DNA of 64,000 nucleotides from an uncultured Lachnospiraceae bacterium (GTDB taxonomy: Bacteria > Bacillota > Clostridia > Lachnospirales > Lachnospiraceae): positions 19,151 to 83,150 of the forward strand of contig CAJUHR010000021.1 in NCBI GenBank assembly GCA_910586255.1, given 5' to 3'. The translations under genes were made by a program, and so were the position numbers. This document shows, piece by piece, positions 25,217 through 33,768 of this stretch (within the stretch, counting starts at the first letter, position 1; every line of letters starts with the position of its first letter). The notes under the pieces are model-generated. The model did no database searches and had not been told where the DNA came from. It worked only from the letters and a program-made list of their open reading frames with translations.

Positions 25217-26275
25217 TCACCGAACCGCATCACTCCGCAACCGGAAATACTCCCGAATCCATCTCCCCGATTCACTGAGCTCCTCCGGACTCCACCCGGA
25301 GAGCCTGCCACAACCCGGAGCAATGGCACTGCTGCTCTCGGCCTTGTTGGCCAGATTCCAGCAGCAATAGCTGATCTGGTGCCGGTCTAAAAGCTCCAGC
25401 CACCGGGAGGTCTCATCAAAATTGTTTCCGCCGTTTCCGGAGGCGTCACAGGTGCCGAACTCGCTGACAAACACAGGCAGCCCCTGAGCAATGCAGGCTT
25501 CCAGCCGTTGACGGAGCCAGTCGGTGTGGGTATTGGCGTAAAAATGCAGAGCATACAAAAGATTGTCATATTCCAGAGGAGAGGCAGCTGCCTGGTCAAT
25601 ATCCTGGCTCCAGGTAGGCGTGCCTACGATGATCACCGCGTCCTCATCATTGGCCCGGATGACGGGAATCACTTCCCGGGCGTAGGCCTTGATGCTGTCC
25701 CAGGAGACGCCGGAGTTAGGCTCATTGCAGATCTCGTAGAGCACATTGTCATGATCCTTGTACAGGGCAGATATTTCCTTAAAAAATGCCAGTGCCTCAG
25801 TTTTGTGTACATGGGGGTCCCGGTCATTTAGAACATGCCAGTCGATAATCACATACATGCCAAGCTCTGTGGCATAGTCAACTCCCCTTTTTACAAGTGT
25901 TTTCAGCTCCTCCTGATTGCCTCCGCTGCAATAGCCGTTATATTCGTCTGTGTACATGGCCAGACGGATGCAGTTGGTATTCCAGTCGTCCCGGAGTGTG
26001 CAAAAGGTGTCCCGGCTTATATATTGGGGAAACCAGGCAATGCCATGGGTGGACATGCCGTAAAGCTGAAAGGGATTTCCGTGGCAGTCGGTCAGCCGGT
26101 TTTTCTCTACCTTCAGCTTTCCGTGAAGGGACGCCGGGGTGGAAACGGGGGCAGACTGGGTAAGAGCCCCCAGGGCATTGGCCGGCTGGACGGGACAAAG
26201 GGCGGATAGAAGCAGGACTGCTGATAAAAGACCTGCCAAATATCTTGTGTGTGCTTTTCTGCTTAGAATGTTCAT
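25217..26275 (-). CDS. Secreted GH5 endoglucanase (cellulase)
   Basis: This 352-residue glycoside hydrolase family 5 enzyme has a signal peptide (residues 1-35, LAGLLSAVLLLSALCPVQPANA). The TIM-barrel motifs are NCIRLAMYTDE, VIIDWHVLND, ICNEPNSG with acid/base Glu185, HFYANTH and VFVSEFGT with nucleophile Glu272. This pattern fits secreted endo-β-1,4-glucanases. No carbohydrate-binding or dockerin domain follows. GGAGGT seven bases before the ATG at 26275 decides the start over a frame extension to 26365. It is a single-gene unit with its own sigma-A promoter. The codon use is GC-richer than in the neighbouring operon. Confidence 0.92.
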   Translation of the reverse strand: MNILSRKAHTRYLAGLLSAVLLLSALCPVQPANALGALTQSAPVSTPASLHGKLKVEKNRLTDCHGNPFQLYGMSTHGIAWFPQYISRDTFCTLRDDWNTNCIRLAMYTDEYNGYCSGGNQEELKTLVKRGVDYATELGMYVIIDWHVLNDRDPHVHKTEALAFFKEISALYKDHDNVLYEICNEPNSGVSWDSIKAYAREVIPVIRANDEDAVIIVGTPTWSQDIDQAAASPLEYDNLLYALHFYANTHTDWLRQRLEACIAQGLPVFVSEFGTCDASGNGGNNFDETSRWLELLDRHQISYCCWNLANKAESSSAIAPGCGRLSGWSPEELSESGRWIREYFRLRSDAVR

Positions 26276-26321
26276 GAAGAATACCTCCATAATAATTAAT
26301 AATTTTTCGGTAAAAGAAAGA

Positions 26322-26347
26322 ACTGCTTTTCCCCCACAGAAAGCAGT
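26322..26347 (-). other. Hairpin in the GH5 mRNA leader
   Basis: ACTGCTTT and AAAGCAGT form a perfect 8-bp stem around a loop that is C-rich on this strand and G-rich in the RNA. It lies in the ~165-base leader between the GH5 promoter and start codon. I could not match the leader to a known riboswitch; a role in mRNA stability or regulation is possible. Confidence 0.4.
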
Positions 26348-26447
26348 CCCTCCAGTCACGACCATAAACCGTTACATTATAAAGCTTTTCCTGGCATCCC
26401 CATACCAGATATAACGTAATCAGCACGGTGTGCATCTTACTGAGTAG

Positions 26448-26476
26448 AATATAACATTTTTTTTGCGATTAGTCAA
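26448..26476 (-). promoter_or_regulatory. Sigma-A promoter of the GH5 gene
   Basis: On the minus strand TTGACT (26476-26471) and TATATT (26453-26448) are separated by 17 bases. This places the transcript start near 26441 and gives a leader of about 165 bases. The ~300 bases beyond it to 26794 hold only weak promoter-like AT-rich sequence, including TATAAT at 26768 for the next + strand gene. Confidence 0.75.
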
Positions 26477-26794
26477 TAAAAATTGTGCAAAATACATTAA
26501 AAAAACAAAATATAAAAATAGAAGTGAGTAAAAATTTTCCTTGCAGCTCTCATACCTACATGCTATACTATATTCAAAGCAATGATTTCTGCGGTCGGCC
26601 CGTCAGAGCCATGAGACCGGTTTTGCAGCAATGCTGTGTCTGTGAGAGTTCTTATCTTTCTATGTGAAATCCTGCTTTTAAATCTACCAAAAAAGTGAAA
26701 AGCGGGAGGAGACAGAAATAACGCAGAAGCCGTTTTAAGGGTAAGCATTGCTGCAAATCAAATTTTATATAATAGGCTAAGAAGGGAGGCAGAA

Positions 26795-26977
26795 ATGGAT
26801 AACGCATTGAGAGAACTGTTTAAAGAGGAAATTGCCGAGGAGGAGAAAAAAGTACGGCAAACTTTACTGGGGGCAATTAACAATTTGATGACTAATATGA
26901 AATGGACTGCAGAGCAGGCTATGACGGCTATGAACATTCCAACGGAAGAATGGGGATTTTATAAATCAATGCTTTGA
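26795..26977 (+). CDS. Small acidic helical protein, unknown
   Basis: The 60-residue protein begins MDNALRELFKEEIAEEEKK and ends in NIPTEEWGFYKSML. It appears fully helical and soluble. The ATG follows AGAAGGGAGG with ideal spacing, TATAAT at 26768 is a possible -10, and a strong terminator follows the stop, so it is a complete single-gene unit. I do not recognise a named family. Compact HTH-like packing is possible (NMKWTAEQAMTAMNI reads like two helices), but DNA binding is not shown. Confidence 0.65.
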   Translation: MDNALRELFKEEIAEEEKKVRQTLLGAINNLMTNMKWTAEQAMTAMNIPTEEWGFYKSML

Positions 26978-26997
26978 TGGGATATAGCATGCTTTAT

Positions 26998-27050
26998 AAA
27001 AAGCGCCTTTGTTGATGTTTAAATGAGAACCGTCAACAAAGGCGCTTTTT
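26998..27050. terminator. Bidirectional terminator
   Basis: AAAAAGCGCCTTTGTTGA pairs with TCAACAAAGGCGCTTTTT, an 18-bp stem flanked by A and T runs. It serves both the small gene at 26795 and the convergent catabolic operon ending at 27088. Confidence 0.92.
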
Positions 27051-27087
27051 AGTTATGGCCAGAAAATGATTACATAAGAGCAAATTC

Positions 27088-28623
27088 CTAATACAACCTC
27101 TCCAAAAGCTTATGATCATTCAACTCCTTCGGAGCCTCAATGGATTTCCGGTCAATCTTGCCATTAAGGTTGCGGGGGAAGGAGTCCAGCTGGATTAAGC
27201 AGGTGGGAACCATATAGTAGGGGATTCGTTCCTTCAGGCGTTCCTTGATTGCTTTCACATCCAGCTTTTCATCCGCCGTAAAATAAGCGCACAGAACATT
27301 GCAGCCGCCATTGTCCATAAAGGCTTTTGCCGCCACCTCCTTTACGGGGGCACACTGGAGAATGGCATATTCCACGGCGGTGTTCTCCACGCGGAAGCCG
27401 CGGATCTTGTACACATTGTCCTTGCGGCACACGTAGAGCAGACTGCCGCCCCCCACGTCCTTTAAGATGTCGTTGGTCTTAAAGACCCGCTCGTAGCCGG
27501 GCTCCCGGGAAAAGGGATTGGGGATGTAGTGGCTCTTTGTGAGCTCCGGGAGCTTGTAGTAGCCGCGGCTGACCTGGGGGCCGGCCAGCCAGAGCTCCCC
27601 GGGCTCTCCGGGGGCCACCGGCCGTCCGTCATCTCCCACCAGGTAGCCCTTCAGCCAGGGATTTACCTTTCCCACCGGGTAAAAGCCGTCCGTGTCATAC
27701 TGGGAGATATCGCAGTGGGCGATCATGGAGCACATTTCCGAGGCCCCGTAAACATTGAAGATTTTAAACGGAGCTTTGTTCAGATTCCGCACCGGCTCGC
27801 TGCCTACCAAAAGCAGGCGGAGAGGGATCTCCTCTAGGGCGGAAAAATCCATGGAAATCAACTTTCTTGCCATATGGGGAGGGAGAAAGGTAATGCGGAT
27901 GGTGTGTGTCTTATAGTAGTCCACCAGAGCATCAATGCTCTTGCGGATGGCGCCTGGTATAATGTAGGCGGCAGCGCCTACAGCCAGGCCGGAGAAAATA
28001 TCGCTGACGGCAGCCACAAAGCCCAGGCCGGGAAAGATACCGTAGTGGTCTCCCCTGCGGACGTTAAAGATCTGGAAATCATACATGGAGGCAATCACGT
28101 TCTTATGTTCCAGCATGACGCCCTTGGGCTTTGAGGTGGAGCCGGAGGTGTAGATGAGAAGGGCCAGTCCCTCATTCTCGGAAAGATCCAGGGGCGAAAG
28201 ATCATGGCGCCTTGGCACATCCTGCCACCATTTGGCATCCAGGATAAAACGGCAGCCACATTCCTGGAGAATGGCGGCTTCTCTCCTGGGAGGATATGCC
28301 TTATCCAGATAGACGTAGGCCCCGCCGGCCTTCCATATACCAAGAATCCCGGCTATGGTTTCGATGGAACGTCCCGTGCGGATGGCTACAATCTCTTCCT
28401 TTTCAAGGCCGTCCTCCACCAGCTTGTGAGCTGCTGCCTCTGCCAGGGAAAGAAGCTCTCTGTAGGTGACAGACCGGCCCTCACAGTACACGGCAGTTTC
28501 CTCCGGATAAGCAGAGACAGTATCGCAGAACACCTTGCAAAAGGTGCTCCGCGATACCTCCTCTCTGTGTTCGATCAAATAATCAGAACGATTTATATCT
28601 TCATACGTTTTTTTCATTCTCAT
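27088..28623 (-). CDS. Adenylate-forming enzyme (NRPS/DltA-like adenylation domain)
   Basis: The 511-residue protein is a free-standing ANL-superfamily adenylation domain. A3 is [18 protein letters not shown]5 [12 protein letters not shown]7 [16 protein letters not shown]8 [14 protein letters not shown] and A10 [12 protein letters not shown] with the catalytic Lys. The late motifs resemble peptide-synthetase and D-alanine-ligase types more than short-chain acyl-CoA synthetases, and no carrier domain is attached. It is the last gene of a five-gene operon with etfA, etfB, an acyl-CoA dehydrogenase and a CoA-transferase, and overlaps etfA by 23 bases. The role may be to activate the pathway's acid as CoA or carrier thioester; the substrate is unknown. 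Confidence 0.85.
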   Translation of the reverse strand: MRMKKTYEDINRSDYLIEHREEVSRSTFCKVFCDTVSAYPEETAVYCEGRSVTYRELLSLAEAAAHKLVEDGLEKEEIVAIRTGRSIETIAGILGIWKAGGAYVYLDKAYPPRREAAILQECGCRFILDAKWWQDVPRRHDLSPLDLSENEGLALLIYTSGSTSKPKGVMLEHKNVIASMYDFQIFNVRRGDHYGIFPGLGFVAAVSDIFSGLAVGAAAYIIPGAIRKSIDALVDYYKTHTIRITFLPPHMARKLISMDFSALEEIPLRLLLVGSEPVRNLNKAPFKIFNVYGASEMCSMIAHCDISQYDTDGFYPVGKVNPWLKGYLVGDDGRPVAPGEPGELWLAGPQVSRGYYKLPELTKSHYIPNPFSREPGYERVFKTNDILKDVGGGSLLYVCRKDNVYKIRGFRVENTAVEYAILQCAPVKEVAAKAFMDNGGCNVLCAYFTADEKLDVKAIKERLKERIPYYMVPTCLIQLDSFPRNLNGKIDRKSIEAPKELNDHKLLERLY

Positions 28624-29608
28624 ACGCTTCCGTTATCATCGGCACAATCTCAAACAGGTCTCCTGTCAATCCGTAGTCTGCAACCTCGAAAATCGGCGCC
28701 CGCGGATTTTTGTTGATGGCAATAATCGTATCAGAGGACTGCATTCCGGCCAGGTGCTGAATGGCTCCGGAAATGCCGCAGGCCACATAGATTTTGGGTT
28801 TGACCGTGGTTCCGGTCTGGCCTACCTGGTGGGAATGGTCAATCCAGCCGGCGTCCACAGCGGCACGGGAAGCTCCCACCACGCCTCCCATGGCGTCTGC
28901 CAGCTTTTTGATTACGTCAAAGCCCTCGGCAGAGCCCAGGCCTCTTCCTCCGGCCACTATAACTTCCGTATCCGTAAGGGAGACAACCTCCTTGACGCTC
29001 TTTACAATGTCCAGGACCTTGGTTCGCACGTCTGAGTCCTCCAGACGGACATTCACATGAATGATTTCACCGGTTCTGCTATCATCCGGCTCCAGCTTCT
29101 GCATGACACCCGGACGGACGGTAGACATTTGAGGGCGGTGGTTGGGGCAGACAATGGTTGCCATCAGATTTCCGCCAAAGGCCGGGCGGGTCTGCATGAT
29201 CTTTTTGTCCTCCGGGTCGATTTCCAGCTTCGTGCAGTCAGCAGTCAGACCAGTGTTGACTCTGGCGGCCACTCTGGGAGCCAGATCTCTTCCGATATGG
29301 GTGGCGCCGTAGAGGAGAATCTCCGGTTTGTACTCTTCAATGGCATCGGAGATGACCTTGGTGTGGGCATCTGTGGTGAAGTTTTCCAGCAGCGGATGCT
29401 CCGCCAGATATACCTTGTCAGCGCCGTAGCGGATCAGCTCATCGGCCAGTCCGGCCACATCCTTACCTAAAAGAATAGCACACAGTTGAGTTCCAATCTC
29501 ATCGGCCAGCTTCCTGCCCTCACCCAACAGCTCCTTTACCACAGGGGTAATCACTCCCTGTCTCTGTTCTGCATATACCCAGACATTCTTGTATTGACTC
29601 AAATCCAT
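28601..29608 (-). CDS. etfA: Electron transfer flavoprotein alpha subunit
   Basis: EtfA binds FAD and, with EtfB, passes electrons between acyl-CoA dehydrogenase and other carriers. The 335-residue protein has the N-terminal domain ([20 protein letters not shown]). The C-terminal FAD-binding block carries [49 protein letters not shown] and [17 protein letters not shown]. Together with EtfB and an acyl-CoA dehydrogenase in the same operon this fits the bifurcating butyryl-CoA dehydrogenase complex of Clostridia. The gene starts 21 bases after etfB stops, with a GGAGGT binding site. Confidence 0.96.
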   Translation of the reverse strand: MDLSQYKNVWVYAEQRQGVITPVVKELLGEGRKLADEIGTQLCAILLGKDVAGLADELIRYGADKVYLAEHPLLENFTTDAHTKVISDAIEEYKPEILLYGATHIGRDLAPRVAARVNTGLTADCTKLEIDPEDKKIMQTRPAFGGNLMATIVCPNHRPQMSTVRPGVMQKLEPDDSRTGEIIHVNVRLEDSDVRTKVLDIVKSVKEVVSLTDTEVIVAGGRGLGSAEGFDVIKKLADAMGGVVGASRAAVDAGWIDHSHQVGQTGTTVKPKIYVACGISGAIQHLAGMQSSDTIIAINKNPRAPIFEVADYGLTGDLFEIVPMITEAYENEKNV

Positions 29609-29629
29609 GATATACCTCCTGTATGTACA

Positions 29630-30415
29630 TTAAATGATATGTTTTTCTTTGAGACTTTCCATCAGCTGTGCCACCTGGTCTTTGGCGCTTCCGTTAAGCA
29701 TCACGCCAGCTCCCTTTGGTTCAGGGGTGAAGGAGCGGAATACCTTGGTGGGGGAAGCCTTTAAGCCCACCTTTTCCTGGGGAACATCCAGATCCTGAAA
29801 ACCCCAGACCGTAATATCCTTTTCATAGGCATCATATATGCCTTTCATGGTCATGTACCTGGGCTTGTTAAGCTCCTTGATGGTGGTCAGGAGACAGGGT
29901 GTTTTTACGCTGACAACCTCATATCCGTCCTCTAGCCGGCGCTGAACCACCACCTCATTCCCTTTCAGTTCAAAGCTCTGCACATAGGTGATCTGGGGGA
30001 TATTAAGCTTCTCGGCGATCTGAGGCCCTACCTGGGCGGTGTCACCGTCTATAGCCTGACGGCCGGCAAAGATAATGTCAAAGCTGCCGATTTTGGCCAG
30101 GGCAGAGGAGATAGCATTGGAGGTGGCCCAGGTATCGGAGCCTCCGAATTCTCTGCCGCTCACTAAGATCGCCTCGTCAGCGCCCATGGCCAGACATTCT
30201 CTCAGCATGGTCTCCGCCTGGGGCGGTCCCATGGAAACCACGGTCACAGTCACATCCTCATAGGTATCTTTTAACTTTAAAGCTTCTTCCAATGCATTGG
30301 CGTCATCGGGATTTAAGATGCTTTCCACTCCATCCCGGATCAGCGTGCCCTTAACGGGATCTATTTTTACTTCATTTGTATTAGGAACCTGCTTTGCACA
30401 AACTAATACTTTCAT
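29630..30415 (-). CDS. etfB: Electron transfer flavoprotein beta subunit
   Basis: The 261-residue protein shows the EtfB pattern: MKVLVCAKQVPNTNEVKID at the start, NPDDANALEEALKLKD, FAGRQAIDGDTAQVGPQIAE (nucleotide-binding loop) and KTPCLLTTIKELNKPRYM. In bifurcating Etf complexes this subunit contributes to the second flavin or nucleotide site. It is the third gene of the operon transcribed from 33282 downwards, between the acyl-CoA dehydrogenase and etfA genes. AGGAGG lies just before the start. Confidence 0.96.
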   Translation of the reverse strand: MKVLVCAKQVPNTNEVKIDPVKGTLIRDGVESILNPDDANALEEALKLKDTYEDVTVTVVSMGPPQAETMLRECLAMGADEAILVSGREFGGSDTWATSNAISSALAKIGSFDIIFAGRQAIDGDTAQVGPQIAEKLNIPQITYVQSFELKGNEVVVQRRLEDGYEVVSVKTPCLLTTIKELNKPRYMTMKGIYDAYEKDITVWGFQDLDVPQEKVGLKASPTKVFRSFTPEPKGAGVMLNGSAKDQVAQLMESLKEKHII

Positions 30416-30459
30416 TTTGTCCTCCTTGTCATACTTTTATTGTAACAGACGGGTCGTTT

Positions 30460-31593
30460 TTATTTTCCCAAAACGTGGTTGGCGATAACCACTCTCTGAA
30501 TCTCTGAGGTTCCCTCGTAGATTGCCACCAGTCTGGCATCCCGGAACATGCGCTCAATGGGATAATCTTTCATGTAGCCATAGCCGCCGTGAAGCTGCAG
30601 GGCCCGGTAGGCAATATTGTTGCAGAGGTCGCCGCAGTAATACTTGGCCATGGCTGCATTTTTGGAGTAAGGAAGCCCTGCATCCTTGAGCTCGGCAGCA
30701 TGATATACAAGCTGTCTGCCGCACTCCACCCGGGTGGCCATGTCGGCAATCTCAAACTGGGTGTTTTGAAGCTTGGAAATGGGACGGCCGAACTGTACCC
30801 GCTCCTTCACGTACTTGATGGCCTCATCCAAGGCGCCCTGAGCAATGCCAAGTCCCTGGGTGGCAACCGTGATCCTTCCGGAATCCAGGGTTGTCATACA
30901 GATTTTAAAGCCCTGCCCCTCTTTGCCCAAAAGATTTTCCTTGGGAACACGGACATTTTCAAATATCAGGTCACAGGTGGGAGAGCCGTGCATACCCATC
31001 TTTTTCTCCACAGCACCCCGGGAGAAGCCTTCCCAGGCAGATTCCACAATAAAGGCGCTGATGCCCTTGACGCCCTTAGCGGAGGGGTCGGTCTTGGCAA
31101 ACACGGTTACAAAATCACAGTCCGGTCCCTGGGTGATGAAGCATTTGCGGCCGTTTAGAATATAGTAGTCTCCGTCCTTTTCTGCTGTGGTGGTGATGGC
31201 TGCCGTGTCGGAACCGGCTCCCGGCTCCGTGATGGCAAAGGCGCCAGTCATGGTGCCCTCGGCCAAGGCCCGCAGGTATTTCTGCTTCTGCGCCTCATTG
31301 CCGAACAGCATCAGGGATCCGCCGGACAGGGAATTGGGCATCAGCTGGGAAGAGGCGCTGGCGTCTACCCGAGTAAATTCCTCCGTCACAATGGTGGCAG
31401 ACACCGTGTCTCCGCCGCAGCCGCCGTACTCTTTGGGGATGGTGACGGCGTGGAAGCCACAGGCGATAATCTTGTCATGAAGCTCTTTTGGATATACGCC
31501 GGTCTCATCAATCTGAGCGGCATAAGGTGCAATCTCATTTTCTGCAAATTCTCTTGCAAGCTTTCTGATCATTTCATGTTTTTTGCTAAGCAT
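30460..31593 (-). CDS. Short-chain acyl-CoA dehydrogenase (butyryl-CoA type)
   Basis: This 377-residue FAD enzyme interconverts saturated and α,β-unsaturated acyl-CoA. Signatures are AFAITEPGAGSDTAAI, the block ending GFKICMTTLDSGRI, the C-terminal QLHGGYGYMKDYPIERMFRDAR region and YEGTSEIQ with the catalytic Glu. Etf genes follow directly, so it most likely reduces a crotonyl-CoA-like intermediate with electron bifurcation, or oxidises its product. The exact chain length cannot be read from sequence. A hairpin-bearing 96-base gap separates it from the CoA-transferase gene upstream, but both lie in one operon. AGGAGG precedes the start. Confidence 0.94.
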   Translation of the reverse strand: MLSKKHEMIRKLAREFAENEIAPYAAQIDETGVYPKELHDKIIACGFHAVTIPKEYGGCGGDTVSATIVTEEFTRVDASASSQLMPNSLSGGSLMLFGNEAQKQKYLRALAEGTMTGAFAITEPGAGSDTAAITTTAEKDGDYYILNGRKCFITQGPDCDFVTVFAKTDPSAKGVKGISAFIVESAWEGFSRGAVEKKMGMHGSPTCDLIFENVRVPKENLLGKEGQGFKICMTTLDSGRITVATQGLGIAQGALDEAIKYVKERVQFGRPISKLQNTQFEIADMATRVECGRQLVYHAAELKDAGLPYSKNAAMAKYYCGDLCNNIAYRALQLHGGYGYMKDYPIERMFRDARLVAIYEGTSEIQRVVIANHVLGK

Positions 31594-31635
31594 TCCTTTT
31601 CCTCCTGAATGACTACGATTTGTTTCCGTAATGGT

Positions 31636-31678
31636 TTAAGCGGCAACGGTTCAGACAACTTTTGGACCGTTGCCTTAA
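31636..31678 (-). other. Intra-operon hairpin
   Basis: GGCAACGGT and ACCGTTGCC, extended by flanking TTAA pairs, form a stem with a 15-base loop in the gap between the CoA-transferase and acyl-CoA dehydrogenase genes. The loop side carries GTTCAGA, as in the window's other palindromes. It could be an mRNA processing or stabilising element. Confidence 0.5.
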
Positions 31679-31689
31679 GTGAACAACAA

Positions 31690-33282
31690 TTATTTTTTCT
31701 CCTTGACGTCCATGATTTTTTTCAGGCCGCCCCAGGTCTCGTTAAAGATCTCCGCCGGCATCTGGGTTAAATCTTTGCTGATAATCGGGGAAAATTCCAT
31801 CTGGTCCAGAATATCCTTCTGCAGATCGATTCCGGGAGCAATCTCTGTCAGCAGAAGTCCCTCCTTGGTGAGCTCAAACACACAGCGCTCGGTCACGTAG
31901 AGGATTCTCTTTCCCATATCTAAGGAGGCCTCGCCGTTAAAGGAGATCTGCTCGATCTCATTGACGAACTTTTTGCTGTTACCTTCCTTTATTACCTTGA
32001 TATGTCCGTCACCGATCTCATACTGAGGGCCTTCGCCCTTTTTGAGACCGCCGGTGAAGGTAGCGGCAAATACCACCGTGCTGGCGCCGCCGGCCACATT
32101 CAAAAAGCCTCCTACGCCCATGCCCTCGCCGTAGCGCTTGCTCACATTGACATTGCCGTTGGGTCCCACCTGAAGAACACCCAAAACACCCAGATCCAGA
32201 GCCCCTCCGTCATACAAATCAAACTCATCGGCCATCTCAATAGTAGCCTCCGCATTCCAGCAGCATCCAAAGTCATGGCTGCTGGCCGGCACGCCGCCGA
32301 TTCCCCCTGCCTCTGTGGTCAGCGTAATGTCCTCCCCGCAGCCTTCCTCCGCAGCAACCGAGGAGACGGCCTCCGGAATCCCCACGCCCAGATTGACAAT
32401 GGCTCCCTTGGTGAGCTCCATGGCAGCTCTTCTGGCAATGATTTTTCTGGCGCTGAATTTCTCCACCGGAATTGCGTCCAGAGGAATCCGAATCTCTCCG
32501 GAGAATACAGGATTATAATAGGTCTTTGAGGTCTGCCAGTGATATTCTGGTTTGGATACAAATACATAGTCCACCAAAATACCGGGAACAATCACATCTC
32601 TCGGCTTGATGCTTCCGGCCTCCACAATATTTTCCACCTGGCAGATGACAATACCGCCGCAGGATCTGGCTGCCGCCGCCGCCGAGTACTGTCCCAGCTT
32701 ATAGCCTTCCTTATAGCAGGTAATATTTCCCTTGGTATCGGCAATTGTTCCGCGAATCAGGGTCACATCCAGCTTAGGAAGCTTGTAGCGAAGCCATTCC
32801 TCCCCGCCAATCTCCAGAAGCTCTACCAAAGGCTCTGCAGCCTTGGCCTTTTCGTTCATGCAGCCTCCCTCTATCCGGGGATCCATCATACTTTTGAGAC
32901 CGATCTTTGTGATAACACCTGGAGTGTGGGCCGCTATATGGCGACACATAACGGACATTACGCCCTGGGGAAAATTAAAGATCTCTCCCAGATTGTCGCC
33001 GCTGAATTTGGTCATGGCAGGTCCGCAGCCGGTCAGATGGCCGCCCACCCCTCTTTTCAGAAAGCCCTCATGGGCTGCATGGGCCAGACCTCTGTCTCCC
33101 CGGTTGCCTGTGGCGGACTGCCAGTACATGGTAAGATCTCTGGGATGGCCGGTTTCAAGAAAGCTCTTTTCCAGCTCAATGAGAGCTTCCTCGGCAAAGC
33201 CGCCTAAGGTGATGCCAGTGTACATGATTGTGTCGCCATCATGAATCAGCTCGCTGACCTGATCGGAACGTATAATCTTCAT
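31690..33282 (-). CDS. Acyl-CoA:acetate/propionate-type CoA-transferase
   Basis: This family I CoA-transferase, with fused alpha and beta parts (530 residues), moves CoA between carboxylic acids. The C-terminal half has NLGVGIPEAVSSVAAEEG and TTEAGGIGGVPASSHDFG, where the Glu of TEAGG is the covalent catalytic residue. The N-terminal half has the GDTIMYTGITLGGFAE and GHLTGCG blocks. It resembles propionate/acetate CoA-transferases and probably activates the cluster's hydroxy-acid at the expense of acetyl-CoA. It is the first gene of the etf operon, downstream of a -24/-12 promoter at 33342-33357. An AGGAA-type binding site precedes the ATG. Confidence 0.92.
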   Translation of the reverse strand: MKIIRSDQVSELIHDGDTIMYTGITLGGFAEEALIELEKSFLETGHPRDLTMYWQSATGNRGDRGLAHAAHEGFLKRGVGGHLTGCGPAMTKFSGDNLGEIFNFPQGVMSVMCRHIAAHTPGVITKIGLKSMMDPRIEGGCMNEKAKAAEPLVELLEIGGEEWLRYKLPKLDVTLIRGTIADTKGNITCYKEGYKLGQYSAAAAARSCGGIVICQVENIVEAGSIKPRDVIVPGILVDYVFVSKPEYHWQTSKTYYNPVFSGEIRIPLDAIPVEKFSARKIIARRAAMELTKGAIVNLGVGIPEAVSSVAAEEGCGEDITLTTEAGGIGGVPASSHDFGCCWNAEATIEMADEFDLYDGGALDLGVLGVLQVGPNGNVNVSKRYGEGMGVGGFLNVAGGASTVVFAATFTGGLKKGEGPQYEIGDGHIKVIKEGNSKKFVNEIEQISFNGEASLDMGKRILYVTERCVFELTKEGLLLTEIAPGIDLQKDILDQMEFSPIISKDLTQMPAEIFNETWGGLKKIMDVKEKK

Positions 33283-33341
33283 AAAATGTTCTTCCTTTCT
33301 GAATATTTAGCTGAACCAATACCTTCTTACTATTTTTTAAG

Positions 33342-33357
33342 AGCAATAAGTATGCCA
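33342..33357 (-). promoter_or_regulatory. Sigma-54 promoter of the CoA-transferase/etf operon
   Basis: Read on the minus strand, TGGCAT-N5-TTGCT matches the -24/-12 consensus. It lies 60 bases upstream of the CoA-transferase start. Confidence 0.87.
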
Positions 33358-33547
33358 GTTTGTAAAAATGAATAAATTTTGTTTTTTAGAGAAGAAAATA
33401 AAAATTTCAGGCCCGGAAAACAGGATATTTCTTTGATTTTTTTCCGTATTCTAAAGAAAAACAGGCTGAGGAACCGAAATGAATCACCGGATCGGCACCT
33501 CTGCCTGTGTGGTTTTTTACAGAAAAATATACAAGACATTTTCTGTG

Positions 33548-33564
33548 TGTATATTTTGTAGACA
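33548..33564. promoter_or_regulatory. Probable activator site (TGTAT-N7-AGACA)
   Basis: This copy of the cluster's TGTAT-N7-ATACA motif has one mismatch. It lies about 190 bases upstream of the sigma-54 promoter at 33342, a usual enhancer distance. Confidence 0.55.
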
Positions 33565-33572
33565 GTTATTTT

Positions 33573-33767
33573 GTTACTGTTCACACCATGACTAATCACT
33601 TTGCCGATTAGTCATGAGCCAGTACAGTTATGGGGCCAAAGCATATGCCCCGGTCCGCACGACCTTTCGGTCGGTTCTGGACAAGCGCCACTGGCGCTTA
33701 GAACCGCCGCAGGCGATTTTAAATGGGCATATGCTGTTACGTTCACAGGGTACCTGTGAACAGTAAC
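33573..33767. repeat. MITE-like element with 12-bp terminal inverted repeats
   Basis: The element begins GTTACTGTTCAC and ends GTGAACAGTAAC, a perfect 12-bp inverted repeat 195 bases apart. Internal palindromes include GCATATGC-type sequences and a hairpin around GACCTTTCGGTC. It matches, in opposite orientation, the element at 55790-55922, which lacks about 50 internal bases. It encodes nothing and ends next to the stop codon of the sigma-54 activator gene. Confidence 0.8.
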
Positions 33768-33768
33768 G

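Noticed and set aside
26485..26667. 60-residue frame upstream of the small gene at 26795
   Set aside because: It has no ribosome binding site and no recognisable sequence, and overlaps the GH5 promoter region.
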